Notes: generated by a model not told the origin, from the sequence alone. Positions 1 through 8,289 are shown, counted from the stretch's first letter. The stretch is 47,295 nucleotides of DNA from UBA6821 sp044236545 (GCA_044236545.1 JBIIGI010000009.1:1-47295); one strand, 5' to 3'. Translations and numbers: made by a program.

Positions 1-8
1 CGGCGGCA

Positions 9-74
9 GCCCCCCCTAGGGTCACTGCGTTCGGCTCGCTACGCTTCGCCTCTCTCCGTCACCCCAGAGGGGGC
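9..74. repeat. Imperfect inverted repeat (REP/MITE-like hairpin)
   Basis: Two 17-base arms, 9-25 and 58-74, are inverted copies of each other at 14 of 17 positions without gaps. They begin GCCCCC on the outside and end GTCAC on the inside. The 32-base spacer is rich in CGTTCGGCTCGC / CGCTTCGCC words, typical of repetitive intergenic hairpins. The repeat lies exactly where the homology of the neighbouring broken gene (59-262) stops, so it may mark the breakpoint. No transposase is visible nearby. That it is a multi-copy element is inferred. Confidence 0.5.
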
Positions 75-262
75 TCCTTCAAGGACGTCGCGCTCTTCCA
101 ATTTACAGAAAGATTTTTACACTCCCCATCGCCCTTCCACTTATTTGCAGGGATCGCGGCAATCCGCTTATCCAGATCCTCAAACGACTTCACCCCGGCA
201 AACAGCCCGGACTTGGCAAACTCTTTGGCTTTCGGGTGGAGGGGCATGGGTATGTGGGACAT
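59..262 (-). pseudogene. Truncated N-terminus of a helicase/restriction-like protein
   Basis: The 67-codon frame starts with ATG at 262. Its first 46 residues look like a genuine protein start: a stretch reading SGLFAGVKSFEDLDKRIAAI followed by a GD pair. From memory this matches the N-terminus of very large DEAD/DEAH helicase or restriction-type proteins, which continue with a GDAFE-like motif. After residue 46 the similarity stops, and the remaining residues run into the hairpin repeat at 9-74. The usual family length is many hundreds of residues, so this is a remnant, probably of a lost defence or mobile gene. The family assignment is tentative. Confidence 0.4.
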
Positions 263-476
263 TTAACGGCTCGTCCTTCAAGTGACGAGCCTATCCTGCC
301 ATCCCGCCCACGACAGGGAGTGTCCACCTCCTAACGGTCTAACAGCCTAAAACGCTACAGCCTGCAGTTTCAGCGCCCGTTCAATTTCCTCTTTCCTGTT
401 CATGGGGTATCGGAAGGATGCTGAGAGGTTCAAAGGTACCACCGGAGGCATCTGCATGGGAGAGAAGAAGATGGTA
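263..476. other. Intergenic stretch with one doubtful 36-codon frame
   Basis: Between the gene remnant and the ArsR gene there is no recognisable gene. One minus-strand frame (347-457, 36 residues, ATG at 457, TAG stop) ends with the plausible stretch NRKEEIERALKLQAVAF, but I do not recognise it and it has no visible ribosome site. It could be the tail of a decayed gene. Confidence 0.25.
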
Positions 477-830
477 TCAGCGGGAGTTCAGTAGTTGCAG
501 TCGGGTTCTGGCGACGGCTTCCGTGCGGCCGCAAACCAGCGAGCAGAGCTTCTTGAGGAAGGGATCGGTGATGCCGTAACGCGCGCTGGTACCCTCCTTG
601 GTCCGCTCGACAAGGCCCGATGCATGCAGGAGGGAGAGATGCTTGCTGACATTGGCCTGCTTGCAGCCGGTGTTTTCCACCAATTCGGAGACGGTGAGAT
701 CCTCCGTCATCAGGGAGCGTAGCAGTTTCAGGCGAACGGGTTCGCCCAGCATGGAGAAGAGCCGCGATGCTTCCCCGATTTGGGCGTCGCTCAGGATGGG
801 AGAAACCGCGGTTTTTTGCGCTTGATTCAT
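477..830 (-). CDS. ArsR-family transcriptional regulator with CSLVC tail
   Basis: 117-residue winged-helix repressor. The order is typical of ArsR/SmtB proteins: an N-terminal helix with LGEPVRLKLLRSL (about 28-40), a recognition helix region GCKQANVSKHLSLL (55-68), a wing with EGTSARYGI, and a C-terminal helix. Cysteines sit at 56, 96 and 100; the last two form C-x3-C. There is no classical ELCVCDL metal box, so thiol or persulfide sensing is a better guess than arsenic. I chose ATG at 830; a TTG at 851 is upstream but would overlap the promoter. It is divergent from the rhodanese/RND operon, and a palindrome (833-848) covers its own -10 box, suggesting autoregulation and control of that operon. 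Family is clear; the ligand is inferred. Confidence 0.9.
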   Translation of the reverse strand: MNQAQKTAVSPILSDAQIGEASRLFSMLGEPVRLKLLRSLMTEDLTVSELVENTGCKQANVSKHLSLLHASGLVERTKEGTSARYGITDPFLKKLCSLVCGRTEAVARTRLQLLNSR

Positions 831-849
831 TACTAGATGATCATATAGC
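822..849 (+). promoter_or_regulatory. Possible promoter of the rhodanese/RND operon
   Basis: Plus-strand TTGATT (822-827) and TATAGC (844-849) are 16 bases apart. They overlap the regulator start codon and the palindrome at 833-848, so one bound repressor could block both directions. The match to consensus is only moderate. Confidence 0.3.
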
Positions 850-870
850 AATAATACACAACCCGATCAA
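833..870 (-). promoter_or_regulatory. arsR-type promoter with overlapping palindromic operator
   Basis: On the minus strand a -35 TTGATC (865-870) and a -10 TATATG (842-847), preceded by TGC, are separated by 17 bases. The 16-base sequence CTAGATGATCATATAG (833-848) is a palindrome except for one central-flank pair and covers the -10 box, ending two bases before the regulator start codon. Dyads of this kind are typical ArsR-family operators. That this protein binds here is inferred. Confidence 0.5.
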
Positions 871-898
871 CAACGAAAGAATCTCAATCTCAAACACC

Positions 899-1435
899 GT
901 GAATATCTCCCCTATCAAGCCTTCAGATGCCTCCACCTGCGGCCCCGACACCCTCTTCCTTGATGTCCGCGAGCCCATCGAATACGCACAGGGGCACATC
1001 GCCTCCTCGGTATTGCTTCCGTTGTCACAGGTAGACCCGGTCATCCTCCGCAGAATGATGAGAGAGAGGCAACGTTGCATCGTGGTTTGCAAGGCGGGGA
1101 TGCGTGCCCAGAAGGCGGCTCAGATCCTCGCTGCAGAGGGACTTGGCAATCTTCACGTTCTTGAAGGGGGCATGGATGCCTGGGTTGCCGCAGGCCTTCC
1201 GGTGAAGGCCGGTTCGGGAGGAATTTCCATCCAGAGTCAGACACGGACCATTGCTGGACTCATGGTCCTTGCCGGAGCCCTTCTTGGACTCTTCGTGGAT
1301 AAGAACTGGGCCTATCTCTCTGCCTTCGCCGGGTGTGGCTTGATCTTGGCCGGACTCACGGGATGGTGCGGCATGTCGGTTCTTCTCTCGAAGATGCCTT
1401 GGAACCGCAACAAACCCTGCACCTGCTCCCGGTAG
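899..1435 (+). CDS. Rhodanese-DUF2892 (YgaP-like) membrane sulfurtransferase
   Basis: 178 residues from a GTG start at 899. Residues 1-105 form a rhodanese domain: FLDVREPIEYAQGHI near the front and an active-site loop CKAGMRA with the catalytic cysteine at 64, which would carry a persulfide. Residues 116-165 contain two hydrophobic segments matching the DUF2892 module of E. coli YgaP. The frame is open further upstream (to 767), but that part lies over the regulator gene and promoter, so GTG 899, which puts Asn-Ile-Ser-Pro at the front, is preferred; the exact start is uncertain. It is the first gene of an operon with the RND adaptor two bases downstream. Likely role: moving sulfane sulfur at the inner membrane. 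Confidence 0.85.
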   Translation: MNISPIKPSDASTCGPDTLFLDVREPIEYAQGHIASSVLLPLSQVDPVILRRMMRERQRCIVVCKAGMRAQKAAQILAAEGLGNLHVLEGGMDAWVAAGLPVKAGSGGISIQSQTRTIAGLMVLAGALLGLFVDKNWAYLSAFAGCGLILAGLTGWCGMSVLLSKMPWNRNKPCTCSR

Positions 1436-1437
1436 TG

Positions 1438-2463
1438 ATGCGCCGCCCCTTTGCCGCTGTTGTTCTGATCGCCTGCTCCGGGCTTGTGGCCTGCGGCAGG
1501 AATGAGCCGGCCGTCGAAGTCGCCAAGCCATCGGAAGGGCCGCTTGTGCATGGGATCGTGGCGGAAGGCAAGTCCCGCTCCGTGTTTGAGGAGGTTGTTG
1601 GATCGGTGAGGGCGAAGTCCGTGGCCAGCATCGAGGCCAAGGTTTCCGGAAGAATTGCCAAGATGCATGTCGATCTCGGCCAGCGGGTCACCAAGGACCA
1701 GATCCTGGCTGAGATTGATGCCAAGGAGGTAAAGGCCCAGTACGATCGGGCGGTGGCGACCCGGGATCAGGCTCAGCGTGATTACAAGCGATTCGCTGAC
1801 CTGCTCCAGAAACAGGTCACCTCCCGTCAGGAATTCGACGCGGTCGAGGCGCGTTACCGCGTCGCCGAAGCAGCCCTGAGGGAGGCCGAGTCGATGCTCG
1901 GCTATGTCGAGGTTCGCTCTCCCTTCGACGGAGTCGTGGTCAAGAAACTTGCCGACACGGGTGATTTCGCGGCCCCGGGCAAGCCCATCCTCCAGATCGA
2001 GAATCCCGAGAAACTCCGCTTTGAGGCCGATGTTCCCGAAGCACTTATCGACACGGTGCGCTCCGGTGCCCCGGTCGATGTGGTCATCTCCTCGTTGCCG
2101 GCACCACTTCACGGCACGGTCTCCGACATCTCCCCCTCCGCCGATCCGGTCTCGCGAACCTTTCTGGTAAGGGTCGAACTGCCTGGCGAGAAGGGATGCA
2201 AGGCAGGGCAGTTCGGCCGTGCGCTTTTCCCCACGGGCACTTACTCATCCATCGGGGTGCCCTCATCGGCCGTTGTGCTCCGGGGCCAGATGGAGATGGT
2301 TTTTATTGATGACGGGGGCAAGGCCCGCCTTCGTCTCGTTAAGACCGGCAAGAGATTCGGCGACGATGTCGAGTTACTCTCGGGCGTGTCACCGGGTGAG
2401 CGGATCATCACGGACCATGCCCGGGATCTGAACGACGGGCAGGTCGTCAGGTCTGCGCCATGA
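1438..2463 (+). CDS. RND efflux periplasmic adaptor (membrane fusion lipoprotein)
   Basis: 341 residues. The N-terminus carries a lipoprotein signal with lipobox LVAC followed by Gly (Cys 19), so the mature protein should be anchored in the inner membrane. The rest follows the HlyD/AcrA plan: a biotinyl-lipoyl half (VSGRIAKMHVDLGQRV), a helical hairpin rich in charged residues (about 80-140), the second lipoyl half (VRSPFDGVVVKKLADTGDF), then beta-barrel and membrane-proximal domains. ATG 1438 is three bases after the previous stop, and its own stop overlaps the permease start as ATGA. It should bridge the permease to an outer-membrane channel, which is not encoded here. Confidence 0.93.
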   Translation: MRRPFAAVVLIACSGLVACGRNEPAVEVAKPSEGPLVHGIVAEGKSRSVFEEVVGSVRAKSVASIEAKVSGRIAKMHVDLGQRVTKDQILAEIDAKEVKAQYDRAVATRDQAQRDYKRFADLLQKQVTSRQEFDAVEARYRVAEAALREAESMLGYVEVRSPFDGVVVKKLADTGDFAAPGKPILQIENPEKLRFEADVPEALIDTVRSGAPVDVVISSLPAPLHGTVSDISPSADPVSRTFLVRVELPGEKGCKAGQFGRALFPTGTYSSIGVPSSAVVLRGQMEMVFIDDGGKARLRLVKTGKRFGDDVELLSGVSPGERIITDHARDLNDGQVVRSAP

Positions 2464-5400
2464 AGGATGTCCCCGTGCAGCCCTCGTCGGGGATCGCCGG
2501 GCGGATGGCCGCCCTCTTCATCGATTCCAAGCTCACCCCCCTGATCGTCATCGGATCCCTCTTGTTGGGACTCTTTGCGATTGTCATGCTTCCCCGTGAG
2601 GAGGAGCCGCAGATCAAGGTTCCCATGGTGGACGTGATCGTCTCGTTGCCGGGCTTCACCGCCAAGGAAGTGGAGGAGCGGGCAACCCGCCCTATGGAGA
2701 AGCTGCTTTGGGAGATCCCCGGGGTCGAGTACATCTACTCCACTTCACTCACCGGAGAGAGCCGGATGATCGTGAGATTCGAGGTCGGGAAGAATCCCGA
2801 CGAGAGTCTCGTTCGCCTGACCGAGAAGCTTCGTTCAAATTTTGACCGGATTCCGCCCGGAGTGGGCACTCCGCTCGTCAAGATGAAGACGATCGACGAT
2901 GTCCCGATCCTTGCCGTCACCCTGCACAGCAAGGTCTACGATCACCTGACGCTTCGCCGCCTGGCCGCGCAAATCGAGGACTCCATCAGGCAGGTGCCGC
3001 TTGTCGGCGAGACCCAGATCATCGGCGGAGCACGGCGGCAGATCCGGGTGCTTCTGGATCCCGCGAAGCTGGCCAGCCGTAATCTGAGCCCTGCAGGGAT
3101 TGTCCCGATGCTCCAGCAGGGCAACCGGCAGGATATTGCAGGAGCCGTGACCAAGGGGAATGCCGAAGTGATGATCGAGACTGGTGGCTTCCTCCATTCT
3201 GCGGAGGAAGTCGGCGACATCGTCGTGGGGGTGAGTGGAGGAAAGCCGGTCTATCTCAAGGATGTTGCGGAGGTGAAGGATGGTACTGAGGAGCCCTCCC
3301 AGTACGTCCTGCATGGCATCGTGGGTAAAGAGTCGCCGGGGAACGAGGCGGCGGTCACAATCAGTGTGGCCAAACGTCCGGGGGCGAATGCCGTTGATAT
3401 CTCGCGCAATGTCCTCCGCAAGATCGACCTTCTCAAGGGGACGGTCCTTTCATCCGACATCGGGATCACCGTCACGCGGAATTACGGGAAGACGGCTTCC
3501 GACAAATCAAACGAACTTCTCTTTCACATGGGGATCGCGGTGATCAGTGTGACCCTGCTGATCCTCTTCACCCTGGGATGGCGCGAATCGCTCATCGTGG
3601 CCGTCGCCATCCCCAGCACGCTGGCACTCACCCTGCTGGTCTTTTACCTGATGGGGTTCACGCTCAACCGGATCACCCTTTTTGCCCTGATCTTCAGCAT
3701 CGGCATCCTTGTGGATGACGCGATCGTGGTGGTAGAGAACATCGTCCGCCATTTTCACATGATGAGGTCGGATGGCACCTCGCTCAGGAACATGGCGGTG
3801 GAGGCGGTTGCAGAGGTGGGAAACCCGACGATTCTCGCCACCTTCGCCGTCGTTTTCGCAATCCTGCCGATGGCCTTTGTGGGAGGACTGATGGGGCCCT
3901 ATATGAGACCGATCCCGATCGGTGCAAGCTCCGCGATGCTCTTTTCCCTGCTGATCGCCTTCATGGTGACCCCCTGGGCCGCCATCCGGGTGCTTCGCTG
4001 GCGGGACGGACTCAGGCGTCTCGAGTCACATGGTGGAGCGAACGAGGCCAACGAGGATTTCTTCACCCGGATCTACCGCCGATACATGGGAGCACTCATT
4101 TCCAGCGCCAGACGGAGATGGGAATTCCTCGGGGCAATCGTCGCCCTGCTCCTCCTGGCCTTGGGCACGGTTGCCGTGGGTTGGGTGAAGGTTAAGATGC
4201 TCCCCTTCGACAACAAGAGCGAGTTCCAGGTGATCGTGAACATGCCCGAGGGAACCTCGCTTGAAAGAACGGCGCAGGTCTGCCGCGAGATAGGGCAGGA
4301 GGTCGCCAAGGATCCCGAGGTCACCGACTACCAGGTCTATGCGGGCACGGCCTCGCCCTTCAATTTCAACGGCCTGGTCCGGCATTATTTCACCCGTCAC
4401 GGATCCAATGTCGGGGATCTTCAGATCAATCTCCGTCCCAAGGAAGAGCGCAAGATTCAGAGCCACGAGGTTGCCAAGAGACTCCGTCCTTCCATCGCCG
4501 CCGTGGCCGCGAAATACGACGGCCGTGTCGCCGTGGCGGAAGTGCCCCCCGGTCCCCCGGTCCTGCAGACTCTTGTCACCGAGGTCTATGGTCCGACCGA
4601 GGAGGATCGCATCCGGTTGGCGCGCAGGATCATCGATCTTTATAAGCAGACGCCCGGCGTGGTGGACGTCGACTGGTACATCGAGACGGACGAACCGAAG
4701 GTTCGCTTTGTCGTCGACAAGGAGAAGGCCTCCCTGCACGGCATCTCGGCCGAAACCATTTCCAGAACCCTCAGGATGGCCGTGGGCGGCGAGGCCGTCG
4801 ACCTGCTCCATATCCCGAGGGAGAAGGAAGATGTCGCCATTGTCGTGCAGTTGCCAAGATCGATGAGGACAACTCCCGAGGAATTGCTCGCCCTTCGCGT
4901 GCGTTCCGGTGACGCCAACGCCCTTCCTGAGGCAGGAAACCCTTCCTCCCGCCTGGTTCCCCTGCGGGAGCTTGTCCGTCTGGAGGACTCGCTGATCGAC
5001 AAAAGCATCCATCACAAGAACCTGCATCCCGTGACCTATGTCGTTGGAGACGTGGCGGGTTTGGTGGAGAGCCCCGTCTACGCAATCCTTGGGATGAATG
5101 CAGCGCTTGCAAAGCTCGATACGAGGGAGTTCGGAGGCGATGGGTCGCCTCTTCCCGTTTACAGCGCCACCCTGCCGGTGAGTGATGCCAAGCCTGCCGT
5201 GAAGTGGGACGGGGAGTGGCACATCACGATCGAGGTTTTCCGTGATCTCGGAAGTGCCTTCGGCGTCGTCCTGATCCTCATCTATATCCTCATGGTCGGC
5301 TGGTTCCGTTCATTCATGACACCGCTCATCGTCATGGCGGCCATCCCATTCTCCTTGGTCGGCATCCTTCCGGCCCACGGGTTCATGCAAGCCTTCTTCA

Positions 5401-5735
5401 CGGCACCTTCCATGATCGGATTCATGGCCGGCGCGGGAATCGTGATCCGCAACTCGATCATTCTCGTCGATTTCATCGAGCAGCGGGTAAGTGAGGGAAT
5501 GAACTTCCGCGAGGCGGTGGTCGATGCGGGGGCCGTCAGGTTCCGGCCGATGATGCTCACCGCCATGGCCGTCGTGGTCGGCGGTGCCGTCATCCTTTCC
5601 GACCCGATCTTCCAGGGGCTCGCCATCTCACTGATGGCCGGAGAGATCGCAAGCCTGCTGATCAGTCGAATGGCCGTTCCCGTTCTCTACTTCATGGCTA
5701 ACCACAAACAACATCCAGAAAACACCAGCACATGA
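2460..5735 (+). CDS. RND-family efflux permease (AcrB/MexB type)
   Basis: 1091-residue inner-membrane proton-driven exporter. An N-terminal membrane segment (about 24-44) is followed by the first periplasmic loop beginning at the PREEEPQI motif. A membrane block around residues 355-520 contains GILVDDAIVVVEN, with Asp 419 and Asp 420 in the position of the proton-relay aspartates of AcrB. After a second large periplasmic domain comes the C-terminal block with GAGIVIRNSIILVDF. It overlaps the adaptor by ATGA and the following rhodanese by ATGA, so the four genes are tightly coupled. The heavy-metal CusA-type methionine relay is not evident. Substrate is unknown; the rhodanese partners suggest a sulfur-linked compound. 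Confidence 0.93.
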   Translation: MKDVPVQPSSGIAGRMAALFIDSKLTPLIVIGSLLLGLFAIVMLPREEEPQIKVPMVDVIVSLPGFTAKEVEERATRPMEKLLWEIPGVEYIYSTSLTGESRMIVRFEVGKNPDESLVRLTEKLRSNFDRIPPGVGTPLVKMKTIDDVPILAVTLHSKVYDHLTLRRLAAQIEDSIRQVPLVGETQIIGGARRQIRVLLDPAKLASRNLSPAGIVPMLQQGNRQDIAGAVTKGNAEVMIETGGFLHSAEEVGDIVVGVSGGKPVYLKDVAEVKDGTEEPSQYVLHGIVGKESPGNEAAVTISVAKRPGANAVDISRNVLRKIDLLKGTVLSSDIGITVTRNYGKTASDKSNELLFHMGIAVISVTLLILFTLGWRESLIVAVAIPSTLALTLLVFYLMGFTLNRITLFALIFSIGILVDDAIVVVENIVRHFHMMRSDGTSLRNMAVEAVAEVGNPTILATFAVVFAILPMAFVGGLMGPYMRPIPIGASSAMLFSLLIAFMVTPWAAIRVLRWRDGLRRLESHGGANEANEDFFTRIYRRYMGALISSARRRWEFLGAIVALLLLALGTVAVGWVKVKMLPFDNKSEFQVIVNMPEGTSLERTAQVCREIGQEVAKDPEVTDYQVYAGTASPFNFNGLVRHYFTRHGSNVGDLQINLRPKEERKIQSHEVAKRLRPSIAAVAAKYDGRVAVAEVPPGPPVLQTLVTEVYGPTEEDRIRLARRIIDLYKQTPGVVDVDWYIETDEPKVRFVVDKEKASLHGISAETISRTLRMAVGGEAVDLLHIPREKEDVAIVVQLPRSMRTTPEELLALRVRSGDANALPEAGNPSSRLVPLRELVRLEDSLIDKSIHHKNLHPVTYVVGDVAGLVESPVYAILGMNAALAKLDTREFGGDGSPLPVYSATLPVSDAKPAVKWDGEWHITIEVFRDLGSAFGVVLILIYILMVGWFRSFMTPLIVMAAIPFSLVGILPAHGFMQAFFTAPSMIGFMAGAGIVIRNSIILVDFIEQRVSEGMNFREAVVDAGAVRFRPMMLTAMAVVVGGAVILSDPIFQGLAISLMAGEIASLLISRMAVPVLYFMANHKQHPENTST

Positions 5736-6118
5736 ACCATCCCATGAACTGGACAACCCTTCTTATCTTTCTGGCGGTCCTTGCCGCTTTTTTCATTTTC
5801 CGTCAGATGTCCCAGGTCTCCTCGGATGCCGCCAAGCAATACCTCCGGAAGGGAGCCGTCGTCATCGATGTCCGGGGCCCCGATGAATACGCTTCAGGGC
5901 ATCTTCCCGGAACCGTCAATGTTCCCCTGGGTGAGCTATCCGGGCGGATCTCCAAGGTCAGCTCGGATAAAAACCACGTCATTCTGCTACATTGCCAGAG
6001 CGGTGGGCGCAGCGGCATGGCCGCAGGCACCCTGAAGTCACTGGGCTACACGAACGCTTATAATCTCGGCTCCTACTCCCGCGCAAAGGGAATCCTTTCG
6101 GGTGCTCAGGATAAGTAA
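5732..6118 (+). CDS. Membrane-anchored single-domain rhodanese
   Basis: 128 residues. One N-terminal membrane segment (7-24) is followed by a single rhodanese domain with VVIDVRGPDEYASGHLPG (43-60) and the active-site loop CQSGGRSG (Cys 88). A cysteine that can hold a persulfide makes it a likely sulfurtransferase facing the membrane. The start overlaps the permease stop (ATGA), so its translation is coupled to the pump. Together with the first gene of the operon it brackets the RND pair with two rhodaneses. No clear terminator follows; 6119-6270 holds only weak hairpins. Confidence 0.9.
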   Translation: MNHPMNWTTLLIFLAVLAAFFIFRQMSQVSSDAAKQYLRKGAVVIDVRGPDEYASGHLPGTVNVPLGELSGRISKVSSDKNHVILLHCQSGGRSGMAAGTLKSLGYTNAYNLGSYSRAKGILSGAQDK

Positions 6119-6270
6119 GCACATCGAGACGAATGGACTGGTAGAAATGGCGATGGAGTTTTGGCGAGTGGCTAGGTAATACAGGGCTTTTGGAAAGGCC
6201 TGGATAGATCCCACAAAGGCTGTGCCCGAAAGGGCGAACCGAAAAGGATGATTCCTATTGGTGGGTGGTA

Positions 6271-8190
6271 TTAGAAAAACCATTTACTGCTGACGCCCAG
6301 AATGACCGAGTCGGGGACGGTGCCGTTTCCCGCGGGGTTGACGATGTATTCCACGAATGGCTTGAAGTTCGCCCACTTGGTGAGCTGGATGTCGTAGAAG
6401 GCCTCGATGACCTGCGTCGAGGAGAAGTGAGGCAGGTAGGCGTAGGCGTTCTGAAGCGGTTGTTTGGCCGTGCCGTTGCTCACCGCGCCCGTTTTCGGGT
6501 TCACCGTGCCGTATTGGGTCGGTCCGTTTGGAACCACGTCATTGTAGACGCTACCGTAGTTGTTCTGCAGAGCCTGGTTCTGAGAGTCGATCCACTGGTT
6601 GTACTGCTGGCTGTAGAAGGCGCTACCCACGCAGATGCCGATCGAGTCGTTGTCCCTCATCGGAATCAGCCCCTTGTAGACGAGTCCTGTCTGGAAGTAG
6701 TAGGGGACCTGGCCGCCATTCGGCGGGGTGTAGGTGAACTCGTTGAAGGAATAGAGTCCCTGCTTGGAGATCTTGGCGTGCATGGAGACTTGGTCCTCCT
6801 GATAGTTGTTTCCTTTCTCGGCGTAGAGTTGCTGGTCGGCCTGAAAGTAGAGACCCCAGATCACGGGACTGACCTGGGTGGTAACCGGCCTCCTAGCCCC
6901 GTATGTATCCGTGGTGTAGTTCACGGGGGTAAATTGGGAGTTGTTATTTCCCCAGATGTAGCTGCCGATCGCATACTTTCCTTCAAGGCGCTCCTTGCCG
7001 AGTTTGGGTTCCCAGCCGATTTCGTTCACATTGAAGAGGCCGTTTTGGGAGTAGTTGCCACCGTTGCCCTGGTCATAGGGGCTGCTTGCATAATAGTTCG
7101 GCGACGCGACGGACTGGCCGGATGAGTTTTTGTAGGTCTTGGTGCCGGTGACGGTGCCCGAAGGACGGGATCCCGCGTTCTGTGTATTAGGCCTGAACGG
7201 TGTGGAGCCTCCCATGCCGCCAAAACCGTGGTTATTGGCGGTGCCGGGCACCCACCCGAGGTTCTGCTGTGCACCGGGAATCAGCCGGCCGTCCCCACCC
7301 ACAACGGGAGTGACTTGACCCGATGAACGGAATTTCCCGAGGTAGCTGTTAGGCACCGAGGTGTAGGGATAGACGCTGGTGGCGGAGAACTGGGTGGGGT
7401 TGGGCCCGCCCATGTTGGAGTTCGCCCAATAGAGACCACTCTGGATATACAAGTTCTTGCGGGGCTTGATCCGGAGGGTTGTTCCCCACGCTCCGAAGGT
7501 GTTTCCCCATGGAACAGGGCTGGTTCGATAGGCGTAGGAGGAGGTCTTGGATGGGTTGGTGACCACGATGCCGGGTCCTGCATTGGCCTGGATGCCCTTG
7601 CTCGTGCTGATGGCCTGGTTCTCGAAGAGTTTGGAGAGCGGTTGCTGGAGGAATTGCTCGTAGGGATTTTCCCAACCGATATTGAAGTAAAAATCCTTCT
7701 TCTTGGAGCTGAATTCGAGCATCTGGGAGAGGTTCCAGAGCTCGGCTCCATTGGGCATGTTGCTCGGGGCGATGAAGTTCGGGGTGCCTGCCGCCCAGCG
7801 CGGGTTGCCACCGGTGCGGTAGCGCCAGTAGGAGGAGATGCTCCAACCGCTGAATGCCGGAAGAAGTTTTTCCAACTCGAGTGTTCCCTTGAGCTTCATG
7901 TCAAAGCACCAGTTGCTGCGGGGTTGGTTGGGAAGACCGCCCGATACCTGACCAAAGTACGCCTCCTTCATGTCCCCCTTGACGCTGAAGCCATAGGTTT
8001 TCATGGGGGCCTCAAGGCCGAACCACTTGTCCGAAGCCCCGTACCTTTGACCCCACCAGTCGGCGAGGAAGTTTTTGGACGTTTCTCCATCGGAGGAAAA
8101 GGCGACAAAAGAAAACGATATATACGCCACAAAAACGGCAATCCATCTTTTGAATAGAGATGGATAAGAAATATCGAGCTTTTGTTTCAC
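6271..8190 (-). CDS. OprB-like outer-membrane porin
   Basis: 639 residues from a GTG start, with an N-terminal signal peptide (hydrophobic about 16-32). The pattern LELEKLLPAFSGWSISSYWRYRTGG and the end of the protein (an aromatic YDIQLTKW strand, a VNPAGNG turn, a last strand ending in Phe) fit the carbohydrate-selective porin OprB family. OprB proteins are usually about 430-480 residues; the extra length is a Gly/Asn/Ser/Thr-rich segment roughly at 270-400, probably long extracellular loops. It lies 99 bases downstream of cysN on the same strand but has its own promoter (8203-8229). Despite the family name the substrate is open; a link to sulfur compounds is only suggested by position. Confidence 0.8.
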   Translation of the reverse strand: MKQKLDISYPSLFKRWIAVFVAYISFSFVAFSSDGETSKNFLADWWGQRYGASDKWFGLEAPMKTYGFSVKGDMKEAYFGQVSGGLPNQPRSNWCFDMKLKGTLELEKLLPAFSGWSISSYWRYRTGGNPRWAAGTPNFIAPSNMPNGAELWNLSQMLEFSSKKKDFYFNIGWENPYEQFLQQPLSKLFENQAISTSKGIQANAGPGIVVTNPSKTSSYAYRTSPVPWGNTFGAWGTTLRIKPRKNLYIQSGLYWANSNMGGPNPTQFSATSVYPYTSVPNSYLGKFRSSGQVTPVVGGDGRLIPGAQQNLGWVPGTANNHGFGGMGGSTPFRPNTQNAGSRPSGTVTGTKTYKNSSGQSVASPNYYASSPYDQGNGGNYSQNGLFNVNEIGWEPKLGKERLEGKYAIGSYIWGNNNSQFTPVNYTTDTYGARRPVTTQVSPVIWGLYFQADQQLYAEKGNNYQEDQVSMHAKISKQGLYSFNEFTYTPPNGGQVPYYFQTGLVYKGLIPMRDNDSIGICVGSAFYSQQYNQWIDSQNQALQNNYGSVYNDVVPNGPTQYGTVNPKTGAVSNGTAKQPLQNAYAYLPHFSSTQVIEAFYDIQLTKWANFKPFVEYIVNPAGNGTVPDSVILGVSSKWFF

Positions 8191-8202
8191 GAGAAAAGAA
8201 AC

Positions 8203-8229
8203 ATTATAAACGATCTAACGGGTCGTCAA
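8203..8229 (-). promoter_or_regulatory. Porin promoter with internal dyad
   Basis: On the minus strand there is a -35 TTGACG (8224-8229) and a consensus -10 TATAAT (8203-8208), separated by 15 bases, which is short. The GTG start is 12 bases past the -10 box. Between and over these boxes lies a dyad: AAACGATC (8208-8215), five bases, GGTCGTCA (8221-8228). It has the same left arm and spacing as the dyad at 13767-13787 upstream of cysI. Confidence 0.55.
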
Positions 8230-8289
8230 TATGATTACAAAGAGATTATTTGCTGATGATACGAATCGGTCGGATTGAATCCTAGATTC

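Noticed and set aside
767..898. N-terminal extension of the first rhodanese
   Set aside because: These codons lie over the divergent regulator gene and promoter, and the translation is not rhodanese-like.
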